A stretch of DNA of 64,000 nucleotides from Sutterella wadsworthensis 2_1_59BFAA (GCF_000297775.1 NZ_JH815514.1:265455-329454), one strand, 5' to 3'. Positions 1-9,274 are shown, counted from the first letter of the stretch. A program made the numbers and translations. Notes: a model not told the origin generated them from the letters alone.

Positions 1-411
1 CTCGGCCAGATCACACGCGTGGCCGCCACCCAGTCCGAGATCACCCTCATCACCGACCACCGTCAGCGCATTGCCGTCATGAACGAGCGCACGGGCGAAC
101 GCTACATTCTTGCGGGCACCGGCGAAGAGCTGATGGACCTGCTCTTCGTGCAGCCCTCCGCGGACATCAAGGGCGGCGACCGACTCGTCACGTCCGGCCT
201 CGACAAGATCTTCCCAAGGCAGATCATGGTGGGCACCGTGAACGAAACCCTTCACAAACCTGGCGAAACCTACATGGCCGTCTCGGTGATTCCGAGCGTC
301 GAGCTTGAGGACATCCAGTTCGCCACGGTCATTCTGACGAACCCCAACGTCACGTCCGTCTTCGACAAGAAGGACAAGGACAGCACGATCAGGCGCAGAG
401 CCGGACGATGA
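1..411 (+). CDS. mreC: rod shape-determining protein MreC, C-terminal part
   Basis: The reading frame is open from the first base, so the gene starts before the window; 136 residues are visible. MreC is a periplasmic scaffold, anchored by an N-terminal helix, that links MreB filaments to the elongation peptidoglycan synthases. The visible part is the beta-barrel core (GDRLVTSGLDKIFP is a typical conserved stretch) followed by a short charged tail rich in Lys and Arg. The stop overlaps the mreD start by 4 bases (ATGA), indicating translational coupling. The identity rests on this core and on the mreD-PBP2-rodA genes that follow. Confidence 0.93.
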   Translation, partial: LGQITRVAATQSEITLITDHRQRIAVMNERTGERYILAGTGEELMDLLFVQPSADIKGGDRLVTSGLDKIFPRQIMVGTVNETLHKPGETYMAVSVIPSVELEDIQFATVILTNPNVTSVFDKKDKDSTIRRRAGR

Positions 412-947
412 AGCAGTACAAGACCCTTGACATGAATGACGGACGCGGCGGCGAGCACATCCAGACCCACGCGCGCCCGCTCTGGATCATCAGCACGTTT
501 CTGATCAGCTACCTGCTCAATCTGGCAAGCTCGACGGCGAACGTCCTCTGGCTTCCCGATCCGCTCGCGCTCACGCTCATCTACTGGACGATCCACCATC
601 CGCGTCACGTGGGCATGACGATCGCCTTCATCTGCGGCCTTCTGATGGACGTGCAGAACGGCAGCGTCCTCGGCCAGCAGGCGCTCGCCTACGTCATCCT
701 GTCCTATTCGGCCTACTCCCTGCACCGCAGGTTGCCCTGGTTCGGACTGGCGGGCCAGGCGCTGCACATCCTGCCGCTGCTGCTCGTGTCCCAGCTCGTC
801 GTCCTGATGATCCGCCTGTGGTTCGACGGCCTCTGGCCCGGCTTCCCGTGGTTCCTCCAGAGCTTCACGGGCGCCCTTCTGTGGCCGGCCGCCTCCCTCA
901 TCCTCTCCCTTCCGGAGAGGCGCTCGCTCGGTCGCGAGTCCGTTTAA
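408..947 (+). CDS. mreD: rod shape-determining protein MreD
   Basis: A 179-residue inner-membrane protein of the elongasome that binds MreC. It has about five hydrophobic segments, with a soluble charged N-terminus of about 25 residues and a short basic tail. Length and topology match the family. The start ATG overlaps the mreC stop. The next gene, PBP2, follows after 15 bases with a GGGGGAG ribosome-binding site at 950. MreD sequences diverge strongly between species, so the call leans on operon position as well as hydrophobicity. Confidence 0.9.
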   Translation: MKQYKTLDMNDGRGGEHIQTHARPLWIISTFLISYLLNLASSTANVLWLPDPLALTLIYWTIHHPRHVGMTIAFICGLLMDVQNGSVLGQQALAYVILSYSAYSLHRRLPWFGLAGQALHILPLLLVSQLVVLMIRLWFDGLWPGFPWFLQSFTGALLWPAASLILSLPERRSLGRESV

Positions 948-962
948 GGGGGAGTCGGCAAG

Positions 963-2858
963 GTGGCGCTTGACTTCAAGCAGGTGGACGCGGATCTGGT
1001 TCCCTTCAGAAGGCGTCTGCTCTTCGTCTTCTTTCTGGTGATCGTGCTCTTCTGCGTTCTGATCGGACGCTTCGCGTGGCTGCAGATCATCAACAAGAAC
1101 GCCTACACGGAGCGTGCGGAAAAGAACCGCACGGTCACGGTTGTCTCGCAGGCCGCCCGCGGCCTCATCTACGACCGCAACGGCGAGCTGCTCGCGAAGA
1201 ACACGCTCGCCTACTCTCTGGAAATCACGCCAGACAAGGTGTCCGACCTCGAGAAGACCATCGACGCGCTCTCGGAGATCATTCCCATCACGACGGCGGA
1301 CCGCCGCCGCTTCGTGCGCCTGCGCGAAGACCTCAACCGCTATGACTCGATCCCCATCCGTCAGGAGCTCACCGACGAGGAGGTCGCCGTCTTCACGGGC
1401 CAGCAGTGGCGCTTTCCCGGCGTCGAGATCAACCAACGCGAATACCGCGTCTATCCCGAAGGGAGCGTCGGCAGCCACATCCTCGGCTACATCGGCTCCC
1501 TGTCCCAGTCCGACAAGAAGCGCCTGACCAGCGAGGGCCTCATCGACGACTACGAGGGTGAGCGCGTCATCGGCAAGGTCGGCATCGAGCGCAGCTACGA
1601 GAGCCTCCTTCACGGCACTCCGGGACACGAGACCCTGGAGATCACCGCAGGCGGCCATGCCGTGCGCTCTCTCGCCTTCGAGCCGCCCAAGGCAGGCAAG
1701 AACCTGCACCTGACGATCGACATGAACCTTCAGCGCGTCGCTGAAAACGCCATGAAGGGAAAGGTGGGCGCCGTCATCGCCATCCAGCCCAAGACGGGTG
1801 AGATCCTCTCCTTCGTCTCCATGCCGACCTACGATCCGAATCTCTTCCCAGGCGGCATCGATCCGAAGTCCTGGTCCCAGCTCAACACGGCCGAGACGAA
1901 GCCACTTCTCAACCGCGCCATGCGCGGCCTCTATCCGATCGGCTCCACGTACAAGCCGTTCGTTGCGCTCGCAGGCCTGGAGACGGGAGCGACGACTGCG
2001 GACTTCGTCCTTGACGACACGGGCGTCTTCACGCTCGGCAAGCACAGGTTCCGCGACATGAGCGGCGTGCCCAAGGGCAGGCTCGACCTTCGCAAGTCGA
2101 TCGCCGTCTCGTCTGACGTCTACTACTACTGGCTCGCCACCCGCTTGGGCGTCGACACGATCCATGACTTCATGGTGCCCTGGGGCTTCGGCCAGAAGAC
2201 AGGCATCGACCTCGTGGGCGAGCAGACGGGCGTTCTGCCCAGCAGGGAGTGGAAGGAGGCGCGCGTGAAGCAGCCGTGGATGGTGGGCGACACACCGTCG
2301 ATCGGCATCGGCCAGGGCTACAACGCATTCACGCTGCTGCAGCTCGCGCACGCCACGTCCACGCTGGCCAACAGGGGCATCGTAATGACGCCCCATCTCG
2401 TCAAGAGGATCACGGATCCGTCGACCAACAAGGCCGAGGACGTTCCCGTCGAACCCGCCGCCGTCATTCCGCTCAAGTCCAGAAACGTGGAGACCGTGAT
2501 CGCCGGCATGACCGACGTCTCGACCAAAGGCACGGCCCGCTTCGTCTTCAAGGGCGTGCCCTACACGGTCGCCTGCAAGACGGGCACCGCCCAGGTCGTC
2601 ACCATCGCCCAGGACGACAAGTACGACGCCAAGAAGCTCGCGAAGAAGCACCACGACCACGCGCTCTTCATCGCGTTCGCGCCTGCACGCAATCCGCGCA
2701 TCGCGCTTGCCGTTCTTGTTGAAAACGGCGGCTTTGGCGCCCAGGCGGCCGCTCCCGTTGCCCGACAGCTCATCGACTACTGGCTCACGGGCGCGAATTC
2801 GCTCGAGCTTCCGCCTCCGAAGGGCGTTCCCCTCATCACCCAGCGACGCAACCGCTGA
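963..2858 (+). CDS. mrdA: peptidoglycan D,D-transpeptidase MrdA (PBP2)
   Basis: Class B penicillin-binding protein of 631 residues that crosslinks lateral-wall peptidoglycan in the periplasm together with RodA. There is one membrane anchor near residues 19-40, a dimerisation domain, and a transpeptidase domain with the three active-site motifs visible: STYK at 328-331 (nucleophile Ser328), SSD at 383-385 and KTG at 539-541. The start is GTG at 963 behind a GGGGGAG Shine-Dalgarno. It sits between mreD and rodA, as in most proteobacteria. The length is normal and no defect is seen. Confidence 0.97.
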   Translation: MALDFKQVDADLVPFRRRLLFVFFLVIVLFCVLIGRFAWLQIINKNAYTERAEKNRTVTVVSQAARGLIYDRNGELLAKNTLAYSLEITPDKVSDLEKTIDALSEIIPITTADRRRFVRLREDLNRYDSIPIRQELTDEEVAVFTGQQWRFPGVEINQREYRVYPEGSVGSHILGYIGSLSQSDKKRLTSEGLIDDYEGERVIGKVGIERSYESLLHGTPGHETLEITAGGHAVRSLAFEPPKAGKNLHLTIDMNLQRVAENAMKGKVGAVIAIQPKTGEILSFVSMPTYDPNLFPGGIDPKSWSQLNTAETKPLLNRAMRGLYPIGSTYKPFVALAGLETGATTADFVLDDTGVFTLGKHRFRDMSGVPKGRLDLRKSIAVSSDVYYYWLATRLGVDTIHDFMVPWGFGQKTGIDLVGEQTGVLPSREWKEARVKQPWMVGDTPSIGIGQGYNAFTLLQLAHATSTLANRGIVMTPHLVKRITDPSTNKAEDVPVEPAAVIPLKSRNVETVIAGMTDVSTKGTARFVFKGVPYTVACKTGTAQVVTIAQDDKYDAKKLAKKHHDHALFIAFAPARNPRIALAVLVENGGFGAQAAAPVARQLIDYWLTGANSLELPPPKGVPLITQRRNR

Positions 2859-2872
2859 GGAGCGATTTTGAA

Positions 2873-3985
2873 ATGATTGAAACCATTTCCAGAACCGGCT
2901 ACGCGTTCCTGAGGTACCTTGCAACGCGTCTGCTGCGCATCGACCTGATGCTGCTCGCCCTCGTCGTCACGCTGACGACGATCGGCTTCATCGCGCTCTT
3001 CTCCGCCGGCTACAGCTTCCCGTGGCGCATCGAGGGACAGATTCGCAACATCGCCGTCGCAGGCGTCGTCATGCTCGTCGTGTCCTGCATTCCCGTGAAG
3101 GCCTTCCAGAAGGCGACCGTTCCGATCTTCATCGTCGGCTGTGTGCTGCTGCTTCTGACGCATTTCTTCGGCGTGACCGTCAAGGGCGCCACCCGCTGGC
3201 TCAACGTCGGCGTGCGCATCCAGCCCTCGGAGCTCATGAAGCTTGCGGTCCCCATGATGCTCGCCTGGTACTACAACGTCAGAGGGGAGAACGTCTGCAA
3301 CTGGGACCATCTGACGGCCTTCATCATCATGGCCGTCCCCGTCGGCCTCATCGTGAAGCAGCCCGACCTCGGCACCTCGATCCTCGTGCTCATCGCGGGC
3401 GCATCCGTCATCTTCTTCGCAGGCCTGAGCAAGCGCATCCTTGTTTCCCTCACGGGCATCCTTATCCTGTCGATGCCCGTCATCTGGAGCCTGATGCACG
3501 ACTACCAGCGTCAGCGCGTGCTGACGCTTCTCGATCCGTCCGCGGACCCGCTCGGCAAGGGCTTCCACATTCTGCAGGCCCTCATCGCCATCGGCTCGGG
3601 CGGCTTCTCGGGCAAGGGCTGGATGGAAGGCACGCAGGCCCATCTCGACTTCATTCCCGAACGCACGAGCGACTTCCTCTTCGCCGTTTTCAGCGAGGAA
3701 TTCGGCTTTGTCGGCAACCTCGTCCTGCTTGCGCTCTACACTGCGCTCATCGGCCGCAGCTTCTACATTGCGGCCTTCGCCGAAACGCGCTTCTCCCGCC
3801 TCCTTGCGGGCGCCATCGGCTGCATCTTCTTCACGTACACCTTCGTCAACATGGGCATGGTCAGTGGTATCCTGCCCGTGGTGGGCGTGCCGCTGCCCTT
3901 CATGAGCTACGGCGGCACGGCCCTTCTCATTCTCGGCGTCTGCACGGGCATTCTGCTCTCCGTTTCCGCCGAGTCCAAGCATTGA
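2873..3985 (+). CDS. rodA: peptidoglycan glycosyltransferase RodA
   Basis: SEDS-family polytopic membrane protein (370 residues, about ten helices) that polymerises lipid II glycan strands and pairs with the PBP2 encoded 14 bases upstream. Conserved SEDS stretches are present: KQPDLGTS in the middle loop, the GKGWMEGTQ segment, the DFLFAVFSEEFGF stretch, and the C-terminal PLPFMSYGG motif. The ATG lies behind GAGGAGCG. Its stop is 29 bases before the rlpA start, so it belongs to the same mre-mrd operon. Confidence 0.96.
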   Translation: MIETISRTGYAFLRYLATRLLRIDLMLLALVVTLTTIGFIALFSAGYSFPWRIEGQIRNIAVAGVVMLVVSCIPVKAFQKATVPIFIVGCVLLLLTHFFGVTVKGATRWLNVGVRIQPSELMKLAVPMMLAWYYNVRGENVCNWDHLTAFIIMAVPVGLIVKQPDLGTSILVLIAGASVIFFAGLSKRILVSLTGILILSMPVIWSLMHDYQRQRVLTLLDPSADPLGKGFHILQALIAIGSGGFSGKGWMEGTQAHLDFIPERTSDFLFAVFSEEFGFVGNLVLLALYTALIGRSFYIAAFAETRFSRLLAGAIGCIFFTYTFVNMGMVSGILPVVGVPLPFMSYGGTALLILGVCTGILLSVSAESKH

Positions 3986-4014
3986 CACGCCGCATCAGAA
4001 AAGAGCTTCGCGCA

Positions 4015-4893
4015 ATGAACAAAATCTGCCTCGCCGCCGCCACGGCCGCCGCCGCGTTTCTGTTGAGCGCCTGTTCCACAGGTTCCAAGTACTATCAGCA
4101 CGACGGTCCTCCGTCCTCGTCGGCCGAGCTTGACACGTCGAGCGCGACGCCGCGCGTCGAGCACTTCTACCCGGCCTCCCTGCGTCCCTACACGGTCATG
4201 GGGCAGCGCTACGTGCCCGTCACGAGCGACGTCAAGATGGACCAGACGGGCATCGCCTCCTGGTACGGCAAGCAGTTCCACGGCAACAAGACGGCCATAG
4301 GCGAAACGTACAACATGCACGCCATGTCGGCCGCCCATCCCACGATGCCGCTACCGAGCTACGCCCGCATCACCAACCTTGAAAACGGGCGCTCCGTCAT
4401 CGTGCGCGTCAACGACCGCGGTCCCTTCCTCTACAACCGCGTCATGGATCTTTCCTACGCGGCCGCCACGGCGCTTGACTACGCCAACAAGGGCACCGCG
4501 CGCGTGCGCGTCGAGCGCCTGACCAATCAGGAAATCGCCGCAGGCACGTGGCAGTCGGGCAACGGCCTCACTGATCCCGTCACGAACTCCACGCAGGTTC
4601 AGGCGCCCGTGCAGTCCGCCACGCCGTCCGCCGACGCCGTCGTGACCGCGCCTGCCGCAGGCTGGAGCGTGCAGATCGGCTTCTTCACGGAGCGCGACAA
4701 CGCGCTTGCCTACGCCGCCCACGCCGAGGCCGTGCTGGCCTCCACGTCGTCCGCCCGAAGCGCCCGCCTTGTCCGCGACAACGGCGGATACCGCGTCGTG
4801 CTCGGCAACGGCATGTCGCTCAACGAAGCGCGCGCAGCCGCCCTGAACGTCAAGGACATCATCGGCAGCGGCGCCTTTGCCGTTCAGAAATAA
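4015..4893 (+). CDS. rlpA: RlpA family septal ring lytic transglycosylase lipoprotein
   Basis: A 292-residue outer-membrane lipoprotein. The start was set at ATG 4015 because it begins a clean signal peptide with lipobox LSAC (Cys20); the frame is open much further upstream but only as overlap with rodA. The double-psi beta-barrel follows (GIASWYGKQFHG, TAIGETYNMHAMSAAH, and the catalytic VNDRGPF segment). A proline/serine-rich linker and a C-terminal SPOR domain, which binds denuded septal glycans, complete it. RlpA cleaves naked glycan strands. It is the last gene of the elongation operon. Confidence 0.93.
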   Translation: MNKICLAAATAAAAFLLSACSTGSKYYQHDGPPSSSAELDTSSATPRVEHFYPASLRPYTVMGQRYVPVTSDVKMDQTGIASWYGKQFHGNKTAIGETYNMHAMSAAHPTMPLPSYARITNLENGRSVIVRVNDRGPFLYNRVMDLSYAAATALDYANKGTARVRVERLTNQEIAAGTWQSGNGLTDPVTNSTQVQAPVQSATPSADAVVTAPAAGWSVQIGFFTERDNALAYAAHAEAVLASTSSARSARLVRDNGGYRVVLGNGMSLNEARAAALNVKDIIGSGAFAVQK

Positions 4894-4929
4894 CCGCTCA
4901 AGTTTTCGAAAATTCGTCGAGGAAATTTC

Positions 4930-6342
4930 ATGTCTCTCCCGTCCAATGTCTACGAATCCATCCACCGTGCGTGGATGGGCGACACGCTTGAAGGCCTGAA
5001 GGACTTCATCCGCATTCCCGCCAAGTCCCGCGCCTTCAATCCCAACTGGGAGTCCGACGGCATTCTGAAGCGTACGCTTGAGGATTCGGCCGAATGGGGC
5101 CGCCGCCTCCTGCCCTGCGCCGAATTCGAAATCATTGAAAAGCCGGGGATTCCGCCCGCGCTCTTCATCCGCATTCCCACCGCAGGCGGCCACAAGGGCA
5201 AGCCTGCATTCTTCTACGGCCATCTCGACAAGCAGCCTGAAACCGAAGGCTGGAGCGAAGGCCTCGGCCCCTGGACGCCCGTCGTGCGCGACGGCCGCCT
5301 CTACGGCCGCGGAGGCGTTGACGACGGCTACAACTACTATCTGACGCTCACCGCCGTGAAGGCTCTGGAAGAAGCCGGCGCAGCCCATCCCGAAATCTTC
5401 TGCCTCTTCGAGACGGACGAGGAATCCGGCTCCCGTGATCTGGCCCGGTACATTCAGGAACTTGCGCCGCGCATCGGCGACCCCGCCTTCATCGCCATCG
5501 CCGACCTCGGCTGCAACGACATGAAGCGCGTCTGGCTCACCCAGTCGTTGCGAGGCACCGTCTCGCTCACGGTCGACGTGCGCGTGCTCAACACGCCGTC
5601 TCATTCGGGTCTGGCCAGCGGCGTCGTGCCCAGCTCCTTCCGCATCATGCGCGCCCTGCTCGACCGCATCGAGGATGCCGCCACGGGCGAGCTTCTGCTC
5701 CCCGAGCTCAACTGCGAAGTGCCACCCGACATTCTCGAATGCCTTCGCTCGCTTGCTCAGGAAGGCGACGTTCGCGAGTGCTTCGACTGGGCGGGCGACA
5801 CGCACGCTCAGGCCGAGACCGCCTTTGAGGCCCTGCTGACGAATACTTGGAAGCCCTCCATGTGCGTCGTGGGCGCCGACGGTCTCCCGCCCTGCGACAA
5901 CGCGGGCAACGTGCTCCGATCCAACACCTCGCTTCGCCTGTCCTTCAGGACCCCGCCTCTCGTTGACGCGAAGGCCGCACTCGAAGCCGTCATCCGCACC
6001 CTGACCGAAAACGTGCCCTGCGGCGCACAGGTGACCGTGAGCCGCGCAGAAGCCGCCTCCGGCTTCGTTTCGCCGCTGCCTTCCGGCTGGCTGCGCGAGA
6101 CGCTCGAGGACGCAGGCGCCTCGATCTTCGGCAACAGCACGGGCTACCTCTTCTGCGGCGCCTCCATCGGCACGCTGCCCGCCTTCAAGGCCGCCTTCCC
6201 GACGAGCCCCTTCGTCAACACGGGCGCACTCGGCCCCACGTGCAACGCACACGCTCCCAACGAATGGCTGGACCTTGCCTACGCTGAAAAGCTCACCTGC
6301 GTCTTCGCCGAGCTCATCGCCGGCATTCCGTCGGAGAACTGA
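4930..6342 (+). CDS. M20 family metallopeptidase (dipeptidase-like)
   Basis: A 470-residue cytoplasmic zinc peptidase of the M20 clan. Expected metal and catalytic positions are visible: GHLD (His98), GRGGVDDG (Asp131, bridging metal), DEE (Glu164-Glu165), an Asp in the ADLGC stretch, and the C-terminal CNAHAPNEW histidine segment. A lid/dimerisation domain sits between. This matches the M20 subgroup that cleaves dipeptides or short acyl-peptides; the substrate cannot be read from sequence. ATG 4930 follows a GAGGAAA ribosome-binding site. It lies 37 bases after rlpA, so it may be cotranscribed, and is followed directly by a small gene. Confidence 0.88.
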   Translation: MSLPSNVYESIHRAWMGDTLEGLKDFIRIPAKSRAFNPNWESDGILKRTLEDSAEWGRRLLPCAEFEIIEKPGIPPALFIRIPTAGGHKGKPAFFYGHLDKQPETEGWSEGLGPWTPVVRDGRLYGRGGVDDGYNYYLTLTAVKALEEAGAAHPEIFCLFETDEESGSRDLARYIQELAPRIGDPAFIAIADLGCNDMKRVWLTQSLRGTVSLTVDVRVLNTPSHSGLASGVVPSSFRIMRALLDRIEDAATGELLLPELNCEVPPDILECLRSLAQEGDVRECFDWAGDTHAQAETAFEALLTNTWKPSMCVVGADGLPPCDNAGNVLRSNTSLRLSFRTPPLVDAKAALEAVIRTLTENVPCGAQVTVSRAEAASGFVSPLPSGWLRETLEDAGASIFGNSTGYLFCGASIGTLPAFKAAFPTSPFVNTGALGPTCNAHAPNEWLDLAYAEKLTCVFAELIAGIPSEN

Positions 6343-6344
6343 TC

Positions 6345-6560
6345 ATGAGAAGAGACTGCGTCACCCAGATCATCGTCGACTGGGGCAACGGCGAATGGGA
6401 GAACTTCGCCACCCCGTTTGAGGCCGAGCAGTACATCAACGCCATGCTCGACGAGCTCGACGTCCCCAAAGCCGCCTGGCGCGAGGACATGCAGGGCAAC
6501 AAGAAATGGGATTACGAAATCGTCGAGGACGACAACGGCCTCATCAGGCTCGTGGACTGA
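6345..6560 (+). CDS. small hypothetical protein
   Basis: A 71-residue acidic protein (many Asp/Glu, seven Trp/Tyr) with no membrane segment or signal. I do not recognise the family. Its ATG begins 2 bases after the M20 peptidase stop and its stop is 11 bases before the HIT gene, so it is very likely translated as part of one transcript. The composition, with alternating acidic and aromatic residues and a central helix (FEAEQYINAMLDEL), suggests a small folded cytoplasmic protein. Nothing in it points to a toxin or antitoxin. Confidence 0.6.
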   Translation: MRRDCVTQIIVDWGNGEWENFATPFEAEQYINAMLDELDVPKAAWREDMQGNKKWDYEIVEDDNGLIRLVD

Positions 6561-6571
6561 AGGAGAACAAC

Positions 6572-7003
6572 ATGACCTGCCCGCTTTGCACCGACCGCGC
6601 CAAGTCCGAAATCTGGCGCAACGGAAACTTCTACCTCATCGATGCGGAGGATCCCGCCTTCCCCTGCTTCCTGAGGGTTGTCTCATGTCGACATGTACCC
6701 GAAATGTCCTCGCTCACGTCCGAGGAAAGAACGGAGCTCTGGGGCATTCTCAACGTGGTTGAGGAGGAGATCATCAAGGCGCTCCGCCCGCACAAGGTGA
6801 ATCTCGCCCAGTTCGGCAACATGGTGCCGCACCTGCACTGGCACGTCATCGCGCGCTGGCAGGACGACAGCCACTTCCCCGAATGCCCCTGGGGGCCGGT
6901 GCAGCGCGACGTTCCCGCAGACGTTCAGGCCGAGCGCCGCCGCATGACGGAGGCGCTCAAGCCCGTGCTGCGCGAAGCGCTCGAAAAGCGCTTCGGCTGC
7001 TGA
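6572..7003 (+). CDS. HIT family nucleotide-binding protein
   Basis: A 143-residue histidine-triad protein; the triad His87-x-His89-x-His91 is followed by hydrophobic residues (VIA), as in the family signature. HIT proteins hydrolyse or transfer nucleotides from phosphoramidates or dinucleotides, with the central histidine as nucleophile. A CPLC pair at residues 3-6 resembles the zinc site seen in some members. The start at 6572 follows AAGGAGA by 7 bases; the frame is open upstream but only as overlap with the small gene. It converges with the SPOR gene, the two stops being adjacent. Confidence 0.87.
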   Translation: MTCPLCTDRAKSEIWRNGNFYLIDAEDPAFPCFLRVVSCRHVPEMSSLTSEERTELWGILNVVEEEIIKALRPHKVNLAQFGNMVPHLHWHVIARWQDDSHFPECPWGPVQRDVPADVQAERRRMTEALKPVLREALEKRFGC

Positions 7004-7741
7004 TCACAATCCCTTCGGACAGACGCTCAGGCCGATTCCCTCGGCCTTCGAGCGCTTGAGCAGCGCCTTGACCTGCTGGTCCGCAATCCCGTTGAAGACA
7101 AGCACGACGCGGCTGCCCGCAACGTGGTTGTAGCGGGTCACCCTGACATTCGTCAGACCGTTGTCAAGGGCGAACTTCTTCGACCAGAGCTCCGCCGCCT
7201 TCTCATCGGAGAAGGTCTTCAGCACGACGGCATGGCCGCCCGCCTTGAGTTCCATGATCGAGCAGCTCTCAAGATCGTCCCCGCAAAGCGCCTTGCGGTT
7301 CTTCCGGGCCTTCTGCTGCGTGAAGGGCCCCGCATAGACGGCGTAGCGCGTATCGCTGTACGGAACGATGTTCATCTTTCTGATCAAGTCGACTTTTTCA
7401 AAGAACCTGCGGTGCTTGGGAAGGCGCTTTTCCTGCAAGGGACCGAAAACGACACACGTCAGCCCCTCGAGCTTCGCCTCGTCAACGGGCTCCAGAACGG
7501 GCGCGGCCTCCTCGACCGCCGCCTCCGCCGCCTGAACGGCCTCGTCACGCACGGCAGGCGCCTCGACCTTCAGATTTTCGGGCTTCACAAGCTCGGGAGA
7601 GGCATAGGCGAAGTTGTCCACCCGAACGGTCTTGACCTCGCCCGACGGAATGACCTCGGGGGTCTGGTGAAGGCCGGTCCAGGCCAGATAGCCCGCAGCA
7701 CCCATCGCTGCCAGCAGAAGCGTGACGGCAAAATATCTCAT
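7004..7741 (-). CDS. SPOR domain-containing membrane protein
   Basis: A 245-residue protein with one N-terminal membrane helix (residues 2-20), an alanine/glutamate-rich linker, and a C-terminal region of about 75 residues resembling a SPOR fold (repeated aromatic-Gly-x-Phe pattern, for example YAVYAGPFTQQKARKN, then a KTFSDEKAA stretch). SPOR domains bind denuded peptidoglycan at the septum. The ATG overlaps the coaX stop by 4 bases, giving a birA-coaX-SPOR operon, which is common in betaproteobacteria. Its exact partner is unknown. Confidence 0.75.
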   Translation of the reverse strand: MRYFAVTLLLAAMGAAGYLAWTGLHQTPEVIPSGEVKTVRVDNFAYASPELVKPENLKVEAPAVRDEAVQAAEAAVEEAAPVLEPVDEAKLEGLTCVVFGPLQEKRLPKHRRFFEKVDLIRKMNIVPYSDTRYAVYAGPFTQQKARKNRKALCGDDLESCSIMELKAGGHAVVLKTFSDEKAAELWSKKFALDNGLTNVRVTRYNHVAGSRVVLVFNGIADQQVKALLKRSKAEGIGLSVCPKGL

Positions 7742-8532
7742 GCGTCCTCCCTCCCGAGTCCTTCAGCCTGCTGTCCCGCAAGAGCGGAAAGTCCCCTCAG
7801 CACCAGATTGTGCTTGACGATGAGATCAGGCACCTCCTCCTGCAGATAGGGTGCGATGAACTTGGCGGACCCGCCGGCAAGCAGCACCTTGGGATCGAAG
7901 CCCTGTCTCCTCATGACGCTGCGCGCACGCAGGATGAGCCCCACCTGCGCATCGATGATGCCCGTCATGACGGCGTCGCGCGTGGAGCGCGGCAGCGCGT
8001 CGTAGGCGCCGTCGAGATCGGTGAGCGAGGGGATGCCCTTCGTGAGGAAGGTCTTCATCAGCGTGGGACCGAGCGTGATGCGCCCGCCCATGAAGTCGTA
8101 GACGCCGCTCTCGCGGTAAAGGATGGAATCGACGGTCGTGGCCGTGCCTGTGTGCACGACAAGAAGCGAGCGCCTTTCCTCAAGCATGGCGTCGGCCGCG
8201 CCAACGGCGGCATACCAGCGGTCTGCGCCGAGCTGTCCCGGGTTTTCATAGCAGTTGTTGAGCGTCATGCGACCGTGAAAGGACGGCTGCGTACGCACCC
8301 AGTTCCATCGAATGCCGTGGTCATTGAAGAACTTGGTGAGCGAAAAGGCGACGACGGGCGCCGCGACCGTGCAGCCGATGATGCGCTTGGGGCGCATGTT
8401 GAGCCACAGGTCGTAGAGCTCTTCCTTGAAATGCGTGCTGCCCTTGTGGATGATGGTATGCGGGTTGTCGGGCTCCTCAATGGGCGTCCATTTCAGAGCG
8501 GTGTTCCCGAGGTCAATAAGCAGCGTCGTCAT
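7738..8532 (-). CDS. coaX: type III pantothenate kinase
   Basis: A 264-residue ASKHA-fold kinase catalysing ATP-dependent phosphorylation of pantothenate, the first step of coenzyme A synthesis. Type III signatures are visible: DLGNT at residues 7-11 (phosphate loop), GADRW at 102-106 containing the catalytic Asp104, and TGTATTVD at 128-135. It overlaps birA upstream by 20 bases and the SPOR gene downstream by 4. Type III enzymes are feedback-insensitive and typically need a monovalent cation. Confidence 0.95.
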   Translation of the reverse strand: MTTLLIDLGNTALKWTPIEEPDNPHTIIHKGSTHFKEELYDLWLNMRPKRIIGCTVAAPVVAFSLTKFFNDHGIRWNWVRTQPSFHGRMTLNNCYENPGQLGADRWYAAVGAADAMLEERRSLLVVHTGTATTVDSILYRESGVYDFMGGRITLGPTLMKTFLTKGIPSLTDLDGAYDALPRSTRDAVMTGIIDAQVGLILRARSVMRRQGFDPKVLLAGGSAKFIAPYLQEEVPDLIVKHNLVLRGLSALAGQQAEGLGREDA

Positions 8533-9274
8533 TGAAAAAAGTTCCAGAAAAAAAGGCCTTCACGCCCTCATTCGTCTTCAGCTGCAGACGGCCGAGACTG
8601 TCAATGCCCATATTAAGTCCTTTCCACGCCCCACCGTCGTCCTCGAGACGGATCGTTCTTCCGGCAAAGGCGTCGTAGAAGGGCCAGGCGGCCGCCACAT
8701 CCGCCCTGTCGCGGGTCAGAATGCCGAGGATTCCCGTCACAAGAGGCCCGAGCATGGGATTGGGCGCAGCGTGATCGGAGCACGCCAGCACGTCGCCGAG
8801 ACCGCTTATCGGCCAGCCGTTCGTCGTTCGTTCGGCGGCGCCGTCACGGTTGAGGCCCACGCCTGCGATCAGGACGCTCCTCCCGTCGGCGTCCTTCACC
8901 GACTCGCAGAGAATGCCGCCGCACTTTCCGCCCTCGAACCAGACGTCGTTGGGCCACTTGATGCAGGCGAAGCGGCCTGCGTCGCGCAGCGCGCTGCACA
9001 CGCCCATGCCGACGGCGATGGCCACTAGCGACACGGGCACCCTGATCATGGAAAAAGGCAGCAGAAGAGAAAAGGCCAGGCAGCCTTCTGGAGACTTCCA
9101 GCCGCGGCCCCTCGTACCCCGCCCCATCGTCTGATGCTTCGCCTCCAGCACGAGCGGGCGGCTCACGCGCGAGCTGCGCGCATGCGTCTTCATGTCGTCG
9201 TTGGTCGAGCCTGTCTCCTCAACCACGCGCACGTCAAAGGACTCCACGGACTTATCCTCCTTCGTCGGGAGCAT
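8513..9274 (-). CDS. birA: biotin--[acetyl-CoA-carboxylase] ligase (monofunctional BirA)
   Basis: A 253-residue ligase that makes biotinyl-5'-AMP and transfers biotin to the carboxyl carrier protein. The adenylate-binding GRGTRGRGW motif is at 51-59 and KWPND at 106-110. There is no N-terminal winged-helix domain, so unlike E. coli BirA it should not act as a repressor. It is the first gene of the birA-coaX-SPOR operon and is transcribed divergently from the unknown gene at 9392. The C-terminal SH3-like part overlaps the coaX start. Confidence 0.95.
   Translation of the reverse strand: MLPTKEDKSVESFDVRVVEETGSTNDDMKTHARSSRVSRPLVLEAKHQTMGRGTRGRGWKSPEGCLAFSLLLPFSMIRVPVSLVAIAVGMGVCSALRDAGRFACIKWPNDVWFEGGKCGGILCESVKDADGRSVLIAGVGLNRDGAAERTTNGWPISGLGDVLACSDHAAPNPMLGPLVTGILGILTRDRADVAAAWPFYDAFAGRTIRLEDDGGAWKGLNMGIDSLGRLQLKTNEGVKAFFSGTFFNDDAAY

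Noticed and set aside
270-2924. An open frame of 884 codons on the minus strand opposite mreC-mrdA
   Set aside because: It mirrors well-supported plus-strand genes; its translation is Arg/Asp/Val-rich low complexity, as expected of an antisense frame in GC-rich coding DNA.
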